Assembly (NCBI GenBank): GCA_027306915.1
Contig: DAHUYW010000018.1
Span: forward strand, 6,822 to 70,821
Direction of reading: 5' to 3'
DNA length: 64,000 nt
Source of the DNA: Spirochaetales bacterium
GTDB lineage: Bacteria > Spirochaetota > Spirochaetia > DAHUYW01
A program made the translations under genes and the position numbers. How positions within the stretch are numbered: the first letter of the stretch is position 1; each line of letters opens with the position of its first letter. This document shows positions 1 to 9,087 of the stretch, piece after piece. The notes under the pieces were generated by a model. That model had not been told where the DNA came from. It saw only the letters and a list, made by a program, of their open reading frames with translations, and searched no databases.

Positions 1-157
1 GCGAATCGGCGAGAAAGCGCCAGTGGTCGAAGAGCCAAAACCCGTCTTTACGCAGGAAGACTACTCCAACTACACACCGACCGAGGAGGAGCACAAGGCC
101 GAAGAGGGTGAGCCCGAAGCTGAGGCGATCGTCGACGAGGACAAGCTGTACGAATAG
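1..157 (+). CDS. rpsB: 30S ribosomal protein S2, C-terminal end (partial)
   Basis: An open frame enters from the left edge and closes with TAG at 155-157, giving about 51 residues that are almost entirely acidic and proline/glutamate rich (for example TPTEEEHKAEE and IVDEDKLYE). No folded part of the protein is in view. The call rests on position: rpsB directly precedes tsf in nearly all bacteria, and S2 proteins often carry a low-complexity acidic tail after the conserved core. The sequence itself shows only the tail, so the identity is an inference from synteny. The 77-nt gap to tsf holds no clear terminator, consistent with co-transcription. Confidence 0.75.
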   Translation, partial: RIGEKAPVVEEPKPVFTQEDYSNYTPTEEEHKAEEGEPEAEAIVDEDKLYE

Positions 158-234
158 GACCACATGCACCGGCCCACGACGACCTGCATCGTGCGTGGCC
201 GCCACGGGCACTGAACACAACGAGGAGTAGAACA

Positions 235-1083
235 GTGGATATCACGGCTGGAGATGTAAAGAAGCTTCGCGAGAGAACAGGCGCAGGAATGCTGGACTGC
301 AAGAAGGCGCTCACCGAGGCCGAGGGCGATTTCGCCAAGGCCGAAAAGATTCTCAAAGAGATGGGTCTTGCCGCAGCAACCAAGCGAAGCGGGAGGGCGA
401 CCAATGAAGGACGCATATTCACGCGCGTCGAGCGCTCCGTCGCCGGGCTGCTTGAAGTCTCCTGCGAGACCGATTTCGTGGCGCGCAACGACGAGTTCAT
501 CGCATTCGGAACCGACGCCCTCAAATTGATTGTCGACAAGAACCTTACCAGCGTTACGCCGGAGCTCTCCGAGAAGGTCGCGGGGATCGTCGGCCGCATA
601 AAGGAAAACATTACCCTCCGGCGCTTCAAGGTCCTGCCGATCAGCGCCAGCGAGATGGTCGTCGACTATGTCCACGGCGAGGGCAGCATTGGAGTCTTGG
701 TCAAAGTTCGCGCGGAAAACTCGACCCTTCTGTCGAACGAGCGGGTGAAGGGCTTCGCCTTCGACTGCGCCCTCCACATAGCGGCGTTCAACCCGATGTT
801 CCTCAAGCGTGAGAATGTCGATCCTGCCTATCTCAAAGAACAGGAGGAAATCTTCACGAAGCAGACCGAAAGCCTCAATAAGCCGGCGAATGTTCGCGAA
901 GGCATCGTGAAGGGCAAGATCAATAAGCACCTCTCCGAAATATGCCTCCTGCAGCAGCCCTTTGTGAAGGACGACAAGTTGAGCGTCTCCCAGGTCATGG
1001 ACAAGGTGATCAAAGAAGTCGGCGGGAAGATCGAGATCGTCGACTATCTGTACTTCCGGACCGGCGAGGAGCTCGCCTCATAG
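235..1083 (+). CDS. tsf: Elongation factor Ts
   Basis: Nucleotide exchange factor that reloads EF-Tu with GTP in the cytoplasm. The 282-residue product has the N-terminal signature TGAGMLDCKKAL at about residues 15-26 and the core motif CETDFVARND near residues 79-88, followed by the usual dimerisation part; the length is normal for the full-size family. Translation starts at GTG 235, with GAGGAG a few bases upstream; no ATG upstream fits. It lies between rpsB and frr, the classical translation gene string, and stops 9 nt before frr, so the genes are very probably co-transcribed. Nothing unusual is seen in the protein. Confidence 0.97.
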   Translation: MDITAGDVKKLRERTGAGMLDCKKALTEAEGDFAKAEKILKEMGLAAATKRSGRATNEGRIFTRVERSVAGLLEVSCETDFVARNDEFIAFGTDALKLIVDKNLTSVTPELSEKVAGIVGRIKENITLRRFKVLPISASEMVVDYVHGEGSIGVLVKVRAENSTLLSNERVKGFAFDCALHIAAFNPMFLKRENVDPAYLKEQEEIFTKQTESLNKPANVREGIVKGKINKHLSEICLLQQPFVKDDKLSVSQVMDKVIKEVGGKIEIVDYLYFRTGEELAS

Positions 1084-1092
1084 GAGAACGCA

Positions 1093-1647
1093 ATGGATGA
1101 TGCAAAGTCAAAGGCCGAGGAAAAAATGAAGAAGAGCCTGGCCGCGCTTCGCGAGGAGTTCAACTCGATTCGCACGGGACGCGCCTCGGCCGCGCTTTTC
1201 GACAAGATCCGCGTCGACTACTACGGTCAGAAGACCCCCTTGAGCCAAGTCGCGAATATCTCGGTACCCGAGGCTCGCCTCGTGGTAGTTCAGCCCTGGG
1301 ACAAATCTCTCCTTGGCGAAATCGAGAAGGCCATCCAATCCTCAGAGCTGTCGCTGAATCCCAACAACGACGGTAAGGTGATCCGCATCAATATACCCCC
1401 TCTCACGGAGGAAAGACGCAAGGAATACGTGAAGCACGCCAAGAGCCTTGCCGAGCAGTGCCGCGTCGCGATTCGAAACCTTCGCCGCGATGCGAATGAG
1501 GAGCTGAAGAAGAAGCAGAAATCGGGCGAATTGAGCGAGGACGTCGAGAAGCGGAGCGCCGAGGAGATCCAGAAGCTCACCGACAAGTACATCGCCGAGG
1601 CGGACAAGCTGCTGGAGACTAAAGAAAAGGAAATAATGGAAGTATAG
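1093..1647 (+). CDS. frr: Ribosome recycling factor
   Basis: RRF splits the post-termination ribosome together with EF-G. The 184-residue protein matches the family's length of about 185. It shows the expected long-helix features: the conserved stretch LREEFNSIRTGRAS near residues 19-32 and the block RKEYVKHAKSLAE-CRVAIRNLRRDAN in the second half, followed by a lysine/glutamate-rich C-terminal helix. ATG 1093 is preceded by AGGAGA. It sits 9 nt after tsf and 2 nt before the uppS start, so translation of the three genes is likely coupled. Confidence 0.97.
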   Translation: MDDAKSKAEEKMKKSLAALREEFNSIRTGRASAALFDKIRVDYYGQKTPLSQVANISVPEARLVVVQPWDKSLLGEIEKAIQSSELSLNPNNDGKVIRINIPPLTEERRKEYVKHAKSLAEQCRVAIRNLRRDANEELKKKQKSGELSEDVEKRSAEEIQKLTDKYIAEADKLLETKEKEIMEV

Positions 1648-1649
1648 CC

Positions 1650-2411
1650 GTGCGAGACCTCGACTCAAAACGTCTCCCGTCCCACGTCGGCATCATCATG
1701 GACGGGAACGGTCGTTGGGCACGAATGAGAAATCTTCCTCGCTCGGCGGGTCACAGAGAAGGGCTCAAGGCGGCAAAGAGAATCGTCAGGGCGGCCGCCG
1801 AGCTCGGAATCCCCTACCTCACCCTGTACACCTTTTCAACAGAGAACTGGAAACGAGCGAAGGACGAGGTTTCCTTTCTCATGCGCCTGATTCGCATGCA
1901 TCTTCGCAAGGAGTGGGACTTTTACCGCGACAATCACATCCGCGTTATTCATAGCGGTGATCTTGCTCGCTTGCCGCCGAGCATTCAGCGGGAGATCGAG
2001 AGCGTGGTGCAGGACACTCGCGATTTCGATCGACTGGTTCTCAACCTCGCCATCAATTACGGCGGAAGGGATGAGCTCGTACGAGGCCTAAACCGCTGGA
2101 TCCGGGAGCACCCCGACTTGGCCGGCGAGCGCGCTGCCACTTCAAGCGAGCCTGAACAGGGGGTTTCCGACAAGGACGTCCGCGAGTTCCTCGACCATCC
2201 CGAGCTTCCGGATGCGGATCTCATCATCCGGACCGGCGGCGAGCAGCGCTTGAGCAATTTCCTTCTCTGGCAGAGCGCATACGCCGAGTTCTACTTCAGC
2301 CCGAAGTTGTGGCCCGACTGGGATACCGAGGATCTTCTCGAAGCGGTTCGTGTTTTTCAACTCCGTCACCGAAGGTACGGAGCCGTGCCCGAAGAGGCTG
2401 GAAGTATTTGA
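1650..2411 (+). CDS. uppS: Isoprenyl transferase (undecaprenyl diphosphate synthase)
   Basis: Cis-prenyltransferase that extends farnesyl diphosphate with isopentenyl units to make the lipid carrier for peptidoglycan synthesis. The 253-residue product has the active-site opening HVGIIMDGNGRWA (about residues 12-24, catalytic Asp in MDGNGRWA), the TLYTFSTENWKR block and the C-terminal RTGGEQRLSNFLLWQ, all diagnostic of the family. The start is GTG 1650, two bases after frr ends. Its stop TGA (2409-2411) overlaps the TTG start of cdsA. An insertion between the RGLNRWI block and the RTGGE motif is slightly longer than usual but does not touch catalytic residues. Confidence 0.96.
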   Translation: MRDLDSKRLPSHVGIIMDGNGRWARMRNLPRSAGHREGLKAAKRIVRAAAELGIPYLTLYTFSTENWKRAKDEVSFLMRLIRMHLRKEWDFYRDNHIRVIHSGDLARLPPSIQREIESVVQDTRDFDRLVLNLAINYGGRDELVRGLNRWIREHPDLAGERAATSSEPEQGVSDKDVREFLDHPELPDADLIIRTGGEQRLSNFLLWQSAYAEFYFSPKLWPDWDTEDLLEAVRVFQLRHRRYGAVPEEAGSI

Positions 2412-3259
2412 AGAAGTTCCTCACGCGCACCATCACGGTCGTGACGGTCGTCCCGGCGCTCGTCGCGATAATAGTATTTGCACCCTGGTATGAGCACCTC
2501 GTCATCAACCTTATCGCGGTGGCCGCCTCCGTGATCGGAGCCTACGAAGCATCCGCTCTCTTCGCAGCGAAGGGCAACCCGCCCAGCTCCGCCTTGATTC
2601 CCGTTTTGGGGGCTGCCTTTCCGCTAGCCACTTACCTGGAGGTGTGCGGCCTGCTACCGTCGGGATGGACGCTGCCGGTGCTGGCCGCCCTGGTGTCGAT
2701 AATTCTCGCGCGCGAGATCTTCGTCGGCCGGGAGCAGGAGTTCGGGCAAATCCTTCCGAGGATTGCCGCTTCGCTGACGATTCTTGTGTACCCTGGACTT
2801 TTCGTCAGCTACTTCATTCGGTTCAGCCTTCTGCCAGATTCCTCGCTCTCGATGATCGTCTTTCTCCTCATCGTTTTTGGCAACGACATCCTGGCCTATC
2901 TGGCCGGGAGCCTCTGGGGGAGCGGATCCCGTCGGCTCCTGCCCGTGAGCCCGAATAAAAGCCTGGTGGGTTTTGTCGGAGGGATCGCCGGATCTACGCT
3001 TTTCGCTACAGCCGCGTGGCTTGCGGTACCGCAGATATTCTTTCACAATCTCGCGCTCTTGGCGGCGGTGACCCTGACAGTCGCTCTTGCCACCATCATC
3101 GGAGATCTGGTCGAGTCCGCCATGAAGCGGTCAGCAGCCGTTAAGGACTCGGGGTGGATCATACCGGGTCGCGGCGGAATTCTCGACTCGATAGATTCGG
3201 TTATCTTCGCCTCTCCGATCTGCTTCTATTTGCTTGCCCGCGGTGCGGGAATTTGGTAG
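2408..3259 (+). CDS. cdsA: Phosphatidate cytidylyltransferase
   Basis: Membrane enzyme making CDP-diacylglycerol from phosphatidic acid and CTP. The 283-residue protein is a string of hydrophobic helices ending with the CdsA signature KRSAAVKDSGWIIPGRGGILDSIDS (seen at 3124-3198 in pieces: KDSG, PGRGG, LDSIDS). I place the start at TTG 2408, which overlaps the uppS stop in the arrangement TTGA. The frame is open further upstream but only as polar sequence antisense in character to uppS, and the hydrophobic N-terminus begins right after LKKFLTRTITVV. The next gene is rseP rather than dxr, which normally stands here in treponemes. Confidence 0.93.
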   Translation: MKKFLTRTITVVTVVPALVAIIVFAPWYEHLVINLIAVAASVIGAYEASALFAAKGNPPSSALIPVLGAAFPLATYLEVCGLLPSGWTLPVLAALVSIILAREIFVGREQEFGQILPRIAASLTILVYPGLFVSYFIRFSLLPDSSLSMIVFLLIVFGNDILAYLAGSLWGSGSRRLLPVSPNKSLVGFVGGIAGSTLFATAAWLAVPQIFFHNLALLAAVTLTVALATIIGDLVESAMKRSAAVKDSGWIIPGRGGILDSIDSVIFASPICFYLLARGAGIW

Positions 3260-3288
3260 TCTTATTGGCGAGTTAACGAAAGGATTTC

Positions 3289-4656
3289 ATGATACTGCTG
3301 GACATTCTGATCGGCCTCATCGGGCTCGGGATTGTGATTCTCGTTCACGAGTTCGGACACTTCGTGGCAGCGAAGGCCTCCGGAATCGACGTCGAGGTCT
3401 TTTCCATTGGATGGGGGAAAAAGCTCCTTTCTTTCCCTTTCCGGGGGACCGAGTACCGACTCTCGCTCTTTCCTCTCGGCGGCTACTGCCGAATGAAGGG
3501 TGAGGAGCAGCTTCGCCATGCAATCGAGAATGACGAGAGCCAGGTTGTCAGGGAAAAGGGCTCGCTCTTTGCCGTGCATCCCGCCAAACGCCTCATAACC
3601 TACCTCGCTGGGCCGGTGTCGAATCTCCTTTTCTCGGTCGTCGTGCTGTCGATTGTCTGGCTCGTCGGCTTCAGCTATCAGTCTTACAGCAGCCGCATCG
3701 CGGTTCTTTCGGACTACCCCGCCTTGACGGGAAACAGGAGCTATCCTGCGGCCGCGGCCGGGCTACGAAGCGGCGACGTCGTGACGACGATCAACGGTCA
3801 TGCGATTCGCAGCTTCCAAGGCATCGAGGAGATGGTTGCACCGAACCCGGGCAAGCGCCTCATGTTCGGCATTAAGCGAGGCGACGAATCTCTCACAATC
3901 CCGGTGACTCCTGCGCTTGACCGATCGACGGGGGCTGCCTTGGTCGGCATCTCGCCCTGGGTAGATCCGGTCGTCGGGAGCGTCAGGCGCGATTCGAGCG
4001 CCGGAATAGCCGGCTTGAAATCGGGCGACCTCATTGTGATGGCGAGCGGCCACGAAATTCACAACACCCTCGACCTTATGAGCCTTCTGCAGTCCGATCC
4101 GCAGAAGCTTCCGATCACCTACCTCAGAGACGGAAAGAGCTACGACGCGACCCTTATTCTCTCCACCCCCGACAAGGGGGCCCCTTCAACTGGAATCAAC
4201 TTCAAGGCTGTGACGTTCCACTCTCCTGAGGTCGGTCTTGCAGGCTCGATATCTCATGGTGCTAGCGAAACGGCCAAGACGCTCGTTCTCACCGTGAAGA
4301 GCATCGGGCTCCTCTTCAAGGGAATCAATCTGGGTCAGGCGGTCTCAGGTCCGATCCGCATTACCTACTACGTCGGCGAGATAGCCCAGGCCGGCTTCAA
4401 GTTCGGCATTGGAGAAGGATTTGCGAGCCTCTTCCGCTTTCTCTGCGTGCTGAGCGTCGCATTGTTCTTCATGAACCTTCTTCCGATACCGGCCCTGGAC
4501 GGCGGCTTTATCGTGCTCTCCCTGATTGAGCTGCTTTCCGGCAAATCCATCCGGCCGCGCATCTTCTACCGCTATCAGGTGGTCGGATTCATTCTCATCT
4601 TCGGGCTGATCATTCTCACGACCTTCAATGACGTCTCGTTCCTCATCAACCAATAG
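3289..4656 (+). CDS. rseP: RIP metalloprotease RseP (site-2 protease family)
   Basis: Intramembrane zinc protease that cleaves membrane-anchored regulators. The 455-residue protein has the catalytic HEFGH at residues 20-24 in the first membrane helix. Two PDZ-like segments follow (around GLRSGDVVTTINGH and GLKSGDLIVMASGH), then the second metal-binding motif ALDGG near residue 400 and a last hydrophobic segment. The length is typical. ATG 3289 is preceded by AAAGGA. The downstream CpXC gene begins 21 nt after the stop. Which regulator it cleaves cannot be told from this window, as no anti-sigma factor is nearby. Confidence 0.95.
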   Translation: MILLDILIGLIGLGIVILVHEFGHFVAAKASGIDVEVFSIGWGKKLLSFPFRGTEYRLSLFPLGGYCRMKGEEQLRHAIENDESQVVREKGSLFAVHPAKRLITYLAGPVSNLLFSVVVLSIVWLVGFSYQSYSSRIAVLSDYPALTGNRSYPAAAAGLRSGDVVTTINGHAIRSFQGIEEMVAPNPGKRLMFGIKRGDESLTIPVTPALDRSTGAALVGISPWVDPVVGSVRRDSSAGIAGLKSGDLIVMASGHEIHNTLDLMSLLQSDPQKLPITYLRDGKSYDATLILSTPDKGAPSTGINFKAVTFHSPEVGLAGSISHGASETAKTLVLTVKSIGLLFKGINLGQAVSGPIRITYYVGEIAQAGFKFGIGEGFASLFRFLCVLSVALFFMNLLPIPALDGGFIVLSLIELLSGKSIRPRIFYRYQVVGFILIFGLIILTTFNDVSFLINQ

Positions 4657-4677
4657 CTGCTTCGTGGAGGCGAGTCC

Positions 4678-5301
4678 ATGACGGTGAAAAAGAAGATTCC
4701 GTGCTACTGCGAAAACATGGTAGAAATCGAAGTTCCCACCGAGGTGGACCTTGCCGAGAGCGAGGAGGCTGCCCGTGCAATCCGGGAAGGGAGCTTTCTG
4801 TCGGTCACGTGCCCGAAATGTGGGAAGCTCCTGAAGCCCGAGTTCCCGGTACGAATCATTGACAGCGCCAAGGGGATCGAGATCTTTCTCATTCCCGAGC
4901 TCGATCGCGCCTCCTTTCTGCTTGGAAGGAGCAAACACAGGGTCAAGAACTCGGAGCACGGTCGTGTCGTCATCGGATATGCCGAGCTTGTGGAGAAACT
5001 CGCAATACTTGATGCCGGCCTCGATGATCGCGTGATCGAGATGATCAAGTACTACCTGTCCCAGAAGGTTGAGGATGACGCGAACCTTGAGATCTACTTC
5101 AGAGGTCGAGAGGGCGAAAAGTTGGTCTTTCACATCCTCGGTCTGCGTGAGGACGAAGTCGGCGTGTCCAACATCGCGTTCGCGCTCTACGAGACGGTGG
5201 AGCGCGAGCTTCCCGAGAAGATCCAAGAGGAGCCCTTCGACTTTCTTCTCGCTCCTCCCTATGTCTCGTTCAAGAAGGTGAGCAGGGAGGAGGTGGTGTG
5301 A
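4678..5301 (+). CDS. CpXC domain protein
   Basis: A 207-residue protein whose N-terminal part carries the CpXC pattern: PCYCENM (Cys-x-Cys, residues 8-14) and VTCPKCGK (Cys-Pro-x-Cys, about 42-49), a small zinc-binding-like fold of unknown function common in spirochaetes and Firmicutes. The remaining 150 residues are acidic with regular alternating hydrophobics and no motif I recognise. ATG 4678 follows GGAGGCGAG. The gene stops inside the next one (GTGA overlap at 5298-5301), so the two products are probably made together. Function is unknown. Confidence 0.85.
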   Translation: MTVKKKIPCYCENMVEIEVPTEVDLAESEEAARAIREGSFLSVTCPKCGKLLKPEFPVRIIDSAKGIEIFLIPELDRASFLLGRSKHRVKNSEHGRVVIGYAELVEKLAILDAGLDDRVIEMIKYYLSQKVEDDANLEIYFRGREGEKLVFHILGLREDEVGVSNIAFALYETVERELPEKIQEEPFDFLLAPPYVSFKKVSREEVV

Positions 5302-7343
5302 GGAGAATCTCGCTCGTCGCCATTCTACCCCTCCTTCTCGCTGCACAGCTTGCGAGCGCCCAAACGAGACTCGTGGTTCAGAGCGGTCCTCCGGGGTCGT
5401 CCGATTGCGTTACCTACGACAAGGTTCACGGACTGCTCTTTAGCGGCGGCGCCGATGGGAGCGTGAGAGGCTGGAATCCCGCGAGCGGCGATCTGGTGCG
5501 CGTATTGCAGGTGAGTCACCTTCCGGTTCGCATGATGGCGACCAATCCGAGCCGAACCCAGGTGGCGCTCTTCATCAGCGACAACATCAGTATCTACAAG
5601 ATCGAAGTCTGGGACTGGCAATCGAAGAGCCTACTCTTCACCTACAATCTCTCGCAGGCGCCACTCTTTCTAAGCTACTCTCCGGGTGGAAGGTACCTGG
5701 TCTACGGAGTAACCGATTGGAACGGGATTGTCTTCCTCGATAGCCAAACCGGACGGCATCTGCCCTACTTCTCCTCGGGCTTCGGGATCGTCGGAGGCGC
5801 GATCATCTCAACCTCCGAGAAATCGATAATGACCTACCGGCCGTCCGGAAAGATCGACTACTGGTCCATAGACTCGGGCGCGCTCAAGGAAAGCTTTTCC
5901 ACGCTTCCCAACCTCACCGCATTGAGCTATACCCCGGACTTCCTCTACATGGTCGGTACCGATGGGAGCCAGCTCGCTGTGGTAAGCCTTCTCTCGGGTC
6001 AGACTGTTGCGAGCGTTCCGCTACCCGGAGTGACGTACACGGCGGTAGACCCAGCGACGAATGACATCATCGCCTACTCGAGCAATTCGGAAGGCCGCCC
6101 GGAGCTCTCGATGTGGTCTTTCAGTCCAAACGCTCTCTACCGCGTGGGCGGAGCGCTCCTCACTCCCGATCAGCCTGCGACCGACCTTATCTTCGCGGAC
6201 GGCCGCGTGTACGTCTCACTCTCGAACGGCGAGATCTACACAGAAAAGCCCTTCGAAGACAACCGTACATTTGGAGCCGATACCATTCTTCCGATCGACG
6301 ACCTCGGATTGTCGGGCTCGACGATGCTCCTCTCAACCGCGGATGAGTTCCTTCTTTTCGGATCGGACTTCTTTGACCTCACCGACGCGAGCCAGTCCAA
6401 TCAGCTGACCTATGACCTCGTCGGCAATCCCTTCCACGCGAAGACCGGCGTGATCTCGCTTGAAGGCGGACGGTTCGCGCTGTGGCGCAAGGACTCCCAG
6501 CCCGGGGCCATAGCCATGTACGGTCCGACAAGCTTCAGGGTTTTGAAGCCGAGCTTTCCGACCAACCTGGTCGATGTCGTGCGCGCCGGATCGCTCATCG
6601 CCACGCTAGACTCGAATGGGCAATGCAACCTGCTCGATCCCCGCACCGGCGATTCTCTCTTTTCCTACACCGCCTTCGGAACTCGGGCACTCGTCTCCCT
6701 CGGACAGAACCACCTTATTGCCGGGCTCGCTCGCGGAGCCCCGTTCAACACGGCGCTCCTCCAGATCAACACCGCGACCGGGGAGACCGTTCCCATCCCG
6801 AGCTCCGACAGGCTGGTCTTCGATCTGGCCTACAGCGTCGCCACCGGAAGTCTCTATACCCTCGGGGTGCAAGGCGAGGGCGCCGACCTCCGGACCGTGC
6901 TCTCGGTTCACGACGCCGCAACACTCTCGAGCGGAACACCCATGCTCACAATTCCGGCGACCGACCTCGGGGCGACCATGGCCATCGATCCTTTTTCCGG
7001 GAGCCTCTACACTACGCTCGGCTACCGGGGCGTGCGACGACTTGACCCGGGCGGCTCCCCTGAGGCCTACACCCTTTTCCAGCGCACCGACCATATTCCG
7101 CGGAAGATTGCCCTGAGGAACGACTGGGTCGTCACCCTGAACAGCGATTCAAGCCTTTCGGTTTGGGATAAAAAAACAGGGCGGTGGATTCTCGACTTTT
7201 ACGTCTTCAAGAACTGGTCGTGGCTGGCGATGCTTCCTTCGGGGCAGTTCTATGCTTCGCCCGGGGCCCTGGGCTACGTGCGGGCCTACAGTGGAAGCTC
7301 GACCACTCCGATCAGCGCCACCCCGTATGAGATCGGATCGTAG
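5298..7343 (+). CDS. Secreted WD40-like beta-propeller protein
   Basis: The 681-residue product begins with a signal peptide (MRRISLVAILPLLLAAQ..ASAQT, cleavage likely after ASA). It is then built of repeated blocks of about 40 residues with the pattern of propeller blades: GADGSVRGWNPASG near residue 50, IEVWDWQSKSL, VFLDSQTGRH, and at the end SDSSLSVWDKKTGRW. This is WD40/quinoprotein-like architecture, probably two propellers. It starts at GTG 5298 overlapping the CpXC stop. Location in the periplasm or cell surface is inferred from the signal peptide; no catalytic residues are recognisable, and a scaffold or binding role is the cautious reading. Confidence 0.85.
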   Translation: MRRISLVAILPLLLAAQLASAQTRLVVQSGPPGSSDCVTYDKVHGLLFSGGADGSVRGWNPASGDLVRVLQVSHLPVRMMATNPSRTQVALFISDNISIYKIEVWDWQSKSLLFTYNLSQAPLFLSYSPGGRYLVYGVTDWNGIVFLDSQTGRHLPYFSSGFGIVGGAIISTSEKSIMTYRPSGKIDYWSIDSGALKESFSTLPNLTALSYTPDFLYMVGTDGSQLAVVSLLSGQTVASVPLPGVTYTAVDPATNDIIAYSSNSEGRPELSMWSFSPNALYRVGGALLTPDQPATDLIFADGRVYVSLSNGEIYTEKPFEDNRTFGADTILPIDDLGLSGSTMLLSTADEFLLFGSDFFDLTDASQSNQLTYDLVGNPFHAKTGVISLEGGRFALWRKDSQPGAIAMYGPTSFRVLKPSFPTNLVDVVRAGSLIATLDSNGQCNLLDPRTGDSLFSYTAFGTRALVSLGQNHLIAGLARGAPFNTALLQINTATGETVPIPSSDRLVFDLAYSVATGSLYTLGVQGEGADLRTVLSVHDAATLSSGTPMLTIPATDLGATMAIDPFSGSLYTTLGYRGVRRLDPGGSPEAYTLFQRTDHIPRKIALRNDWVVTLNSDSSLSVWDKKTGRWILDFYVFKNWSWLAMLPSGQFYASPGALGYVRAYSGSSTTPISATPYEIGS

Positions 7344-7354
7344 CCCGTGATTTG

Positions 7355-7390
7355 AAAGGGCCGGTGGATTAGCGCGGACCGGCGCCCTTT
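7355..7390. terminator. Hairpin between convergent genes (probable bidirectional terminator)
   Basis: Inverted repeat AAAGGGCCGGT (7355-7365) against ACCGGCGCCCTTT (7378-7390), one bulged base. It lies between the convergent propeller gene and the comFB-like gene, and its outer A/T pairs give short A and T runs on either side. Confidence 0.7.
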
Positions 7391-7434
7391 CGGCTTACAT
7401 CGCCTGTGCGCCTTTTCCAAACCGCCAGACCAGC

Positions 7435-7731
7435 TTACTCGTGAGAAGGATTAGCTTTTATCTTCTCAATCGCGGCGCGCACCGCTTCGCGGACTTTCTC
7501 GGCGTAGCGTGTTTCGTCGACGGAACCGGCGTAGAGATGACCCATCAGCGAAACCCGGTACATAGGCGCGACGTTGTTGAGCGCCAGCGCTGCGACGTCA
7601 AGGACGCAGTCTTCGCAGCGGCAGATCTCTCCCTTCCGGTCCTCGACAAGCTCCGCCTCGATCGCCTCGAACACCATTCTTTCGGTCTCGTTTGTTAGGT
7701 TGTCTAGGTTGTACTCGTCTCGTAGTCCCAC
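7435..7731 (-). CDS. ComFB-like late competence protein
   Basis: A 98-residue protein with the ComFB pattern: the N-terminal NLTNETERMVFEAIE helix, then the cysteine cluster CRCEDCVLDVAALALN at about residues 37-52, followed by NVAPMYRVSL. The family was named after the middle gene of the Bacillus comF operon and probably binds a metal through these cysteines; in other phyla it is linked to c-di-GMP signalling and motility, but its role here is unknown. It is encoded just downstream of dnaB on the same strand, 9 nt after that gene's stop, so probably as the last gene of the replication operon. Confidence 0.85.
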   Translation of the reverse strand: MGLRDEYNLDNLTNETERMVFEAIEAELVEDRKGEICRCEDCVLDVAALALNNVAPMYRVSLMGHLYAGSVDETRYAEKVREAVRAAIEKIKANPSHE

Positions 7732-7740
7732 GGCATCCTC

Positions 7741-9087
7741 CTATCCGGAATCCGAGCTAAAGGGCTCAAACTTAGTATACTGCGGAAGGAAGGCTATCTT
7801 CAGGGCTCCGACGGGGCCATTGCGCTGCTTGGCGACGACCAGATCGGTCTCTACATCGGTGCGCTCGTTGTCCTCCGCATCGCGCTCGCCCTTGCGAAGG
7901 CGATGCAAGAAGATCACGACGTCGGCATCCTGTTCTATCGAGCCCGACTCGCGCAGATCGGCAAGGGAGGGCGCTTTCCCCTCCGACTGTCGGCCCACCT
8001 GGGAAAGCGTAACGATTGGCATCTCGAGCTCACGGGCGAGCGCCTTAAGCGAGCGTGAGATCTCCGCCACCTGCTCGTGGCGCGGGGTGTTCCCCCTCGA
8101 CTCGGGATCGATAAGCCCGATGTAGTCGATGAAGATGATCTGCACCTGCTCCTGCATCTTCATCCGGCGTGCCTGCGCCCGCAGGTCCAGCAGCTTCATG
8201 TTGGGAGTGTCATCGATGAAGAGCGGCGCCTCGTAAATCCGCGCCGCCGCCTCGGTGAGCTTGTGGAAATCCGATGGGTTGAGGATTCCGGTCCGCAGGC
8301 GAGTCGTGTCAATCCGCGCCTCGCTCGCGACGAGGCGTTGCATGAGCGCCATATCCGACATCTCAAGGGTGAAGAAGCCGACCGGTATCTTCTGGTGAAC
8401 TGCCATGTTGGCGGCCATCGTCACTGCGAGTGCGGTCTTTCCTACCGAAGGTCGGGCACCGATGACGATGAACTCCGATTTCTGAAATCCGCTCGTCATG
8501 TTGTCGAGATCCGGAAAACCCGTCGGGATACCGGTGTAGCTGTCCTTGGTATGATAGAGGCGCTCGATGGCCTCTATCGTCTGGGAAATGAGAGCGCGAG
8601 CGCTCTTGAAGCTTGTCACCTGCTGACGGTCCGTGATCTCGAAGATCTTTCGCTCGGCCTCCTCGATGATCACTCGGCTCTCGGCGGTGTCGTCGTGAGC
8701 GGTGGCCACTATCTCGCTTGCGATTCGCAGAAGCTCGCGCCGGATGCTTGTACCCTGCACGATGCGGGCGTAGTACTCGACGTTCGCGCTTGTCGGGACC
8801 GAGGAGGTGAGCGATGTGACGTAAGCGGGTCCGCCGCACGACTCAAGCTCTCCGTCGTGGCGAAGCTCGTCGGTGAGGGTGATGAGATCGATCACCTCAC
8901 CCTTTGTAAAGAGATTGATGATAGATTGGAAGATTTTCCTGTTGGCGGTCCTATAGAAGTCGTCGGGCCGAAGGAACTTGAGAACCACGGCCAGGGCGTC
9001 GGAGTCGAGAAGAAGGGCACCGAGCGTCGCGGCCTCCGCTTCCTCGTTATGCGGCGGTACCCTGTCTTTCAGCGACGATGACGTCAT
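7741..9087 (-). CDS. dnaB: Replicative DNA helicase
   Basis: Hexameric helicase of the replication fork. The 448-residue product has the N-terminal DnaB domain (PPHNEEAEAATLGALLLD), a linker, and the RecA-like C-terminal domain with Walker A GARPSVGKTAL near residue 210, FFTLEMS, Walker B IIFIDYIGLI, and the closing AKQRNGPVG-KIAFL block. Length is typical and no intein is present. ATG 9087 overlaps the rplI stop (ATGA). This dnaB placement after rplI is the standard arrangement in many bacteria including treponemes. Confidence 0.97.
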   Translation of the reverse strand: MTSSSLKDRVPPHNEEAEAATLGALLLDSDALAVVLKFLRPDDFYRTANRKIFQSIINLFTKGEVIDLITLTDELRHDGELESCGGPAYVTSLTSSVPTSANVEYYARIVQGTSIRRELLRIASEIVATAHDDTAESRVIIEEAERKIFEITDRQQVTSFKSARALISQTIEAIERLYHTKDSYTGIPTGFPDLDNMTSGFQKSEFIVIGARPSVGKTALAVTMAANMAVHQKIPVGFFTLEMSDMALMQRLVASEARIDTTRLRTGILNPSDFHKLTEAAARIYEAPLFIDDTPNMKLLDLRAQARRMKMQEQVQIIFIDYIGLIDPESRGNTPRHEQVAEISRSLKALARELEMPIVTLSQVGRQSEGKAPSLADLRESGSIEQDADVVIFLHRLRKGERDAEDNERTDVETDLVVAKQRNGPVGALKIAFLPQYTKFEPFSSDSG

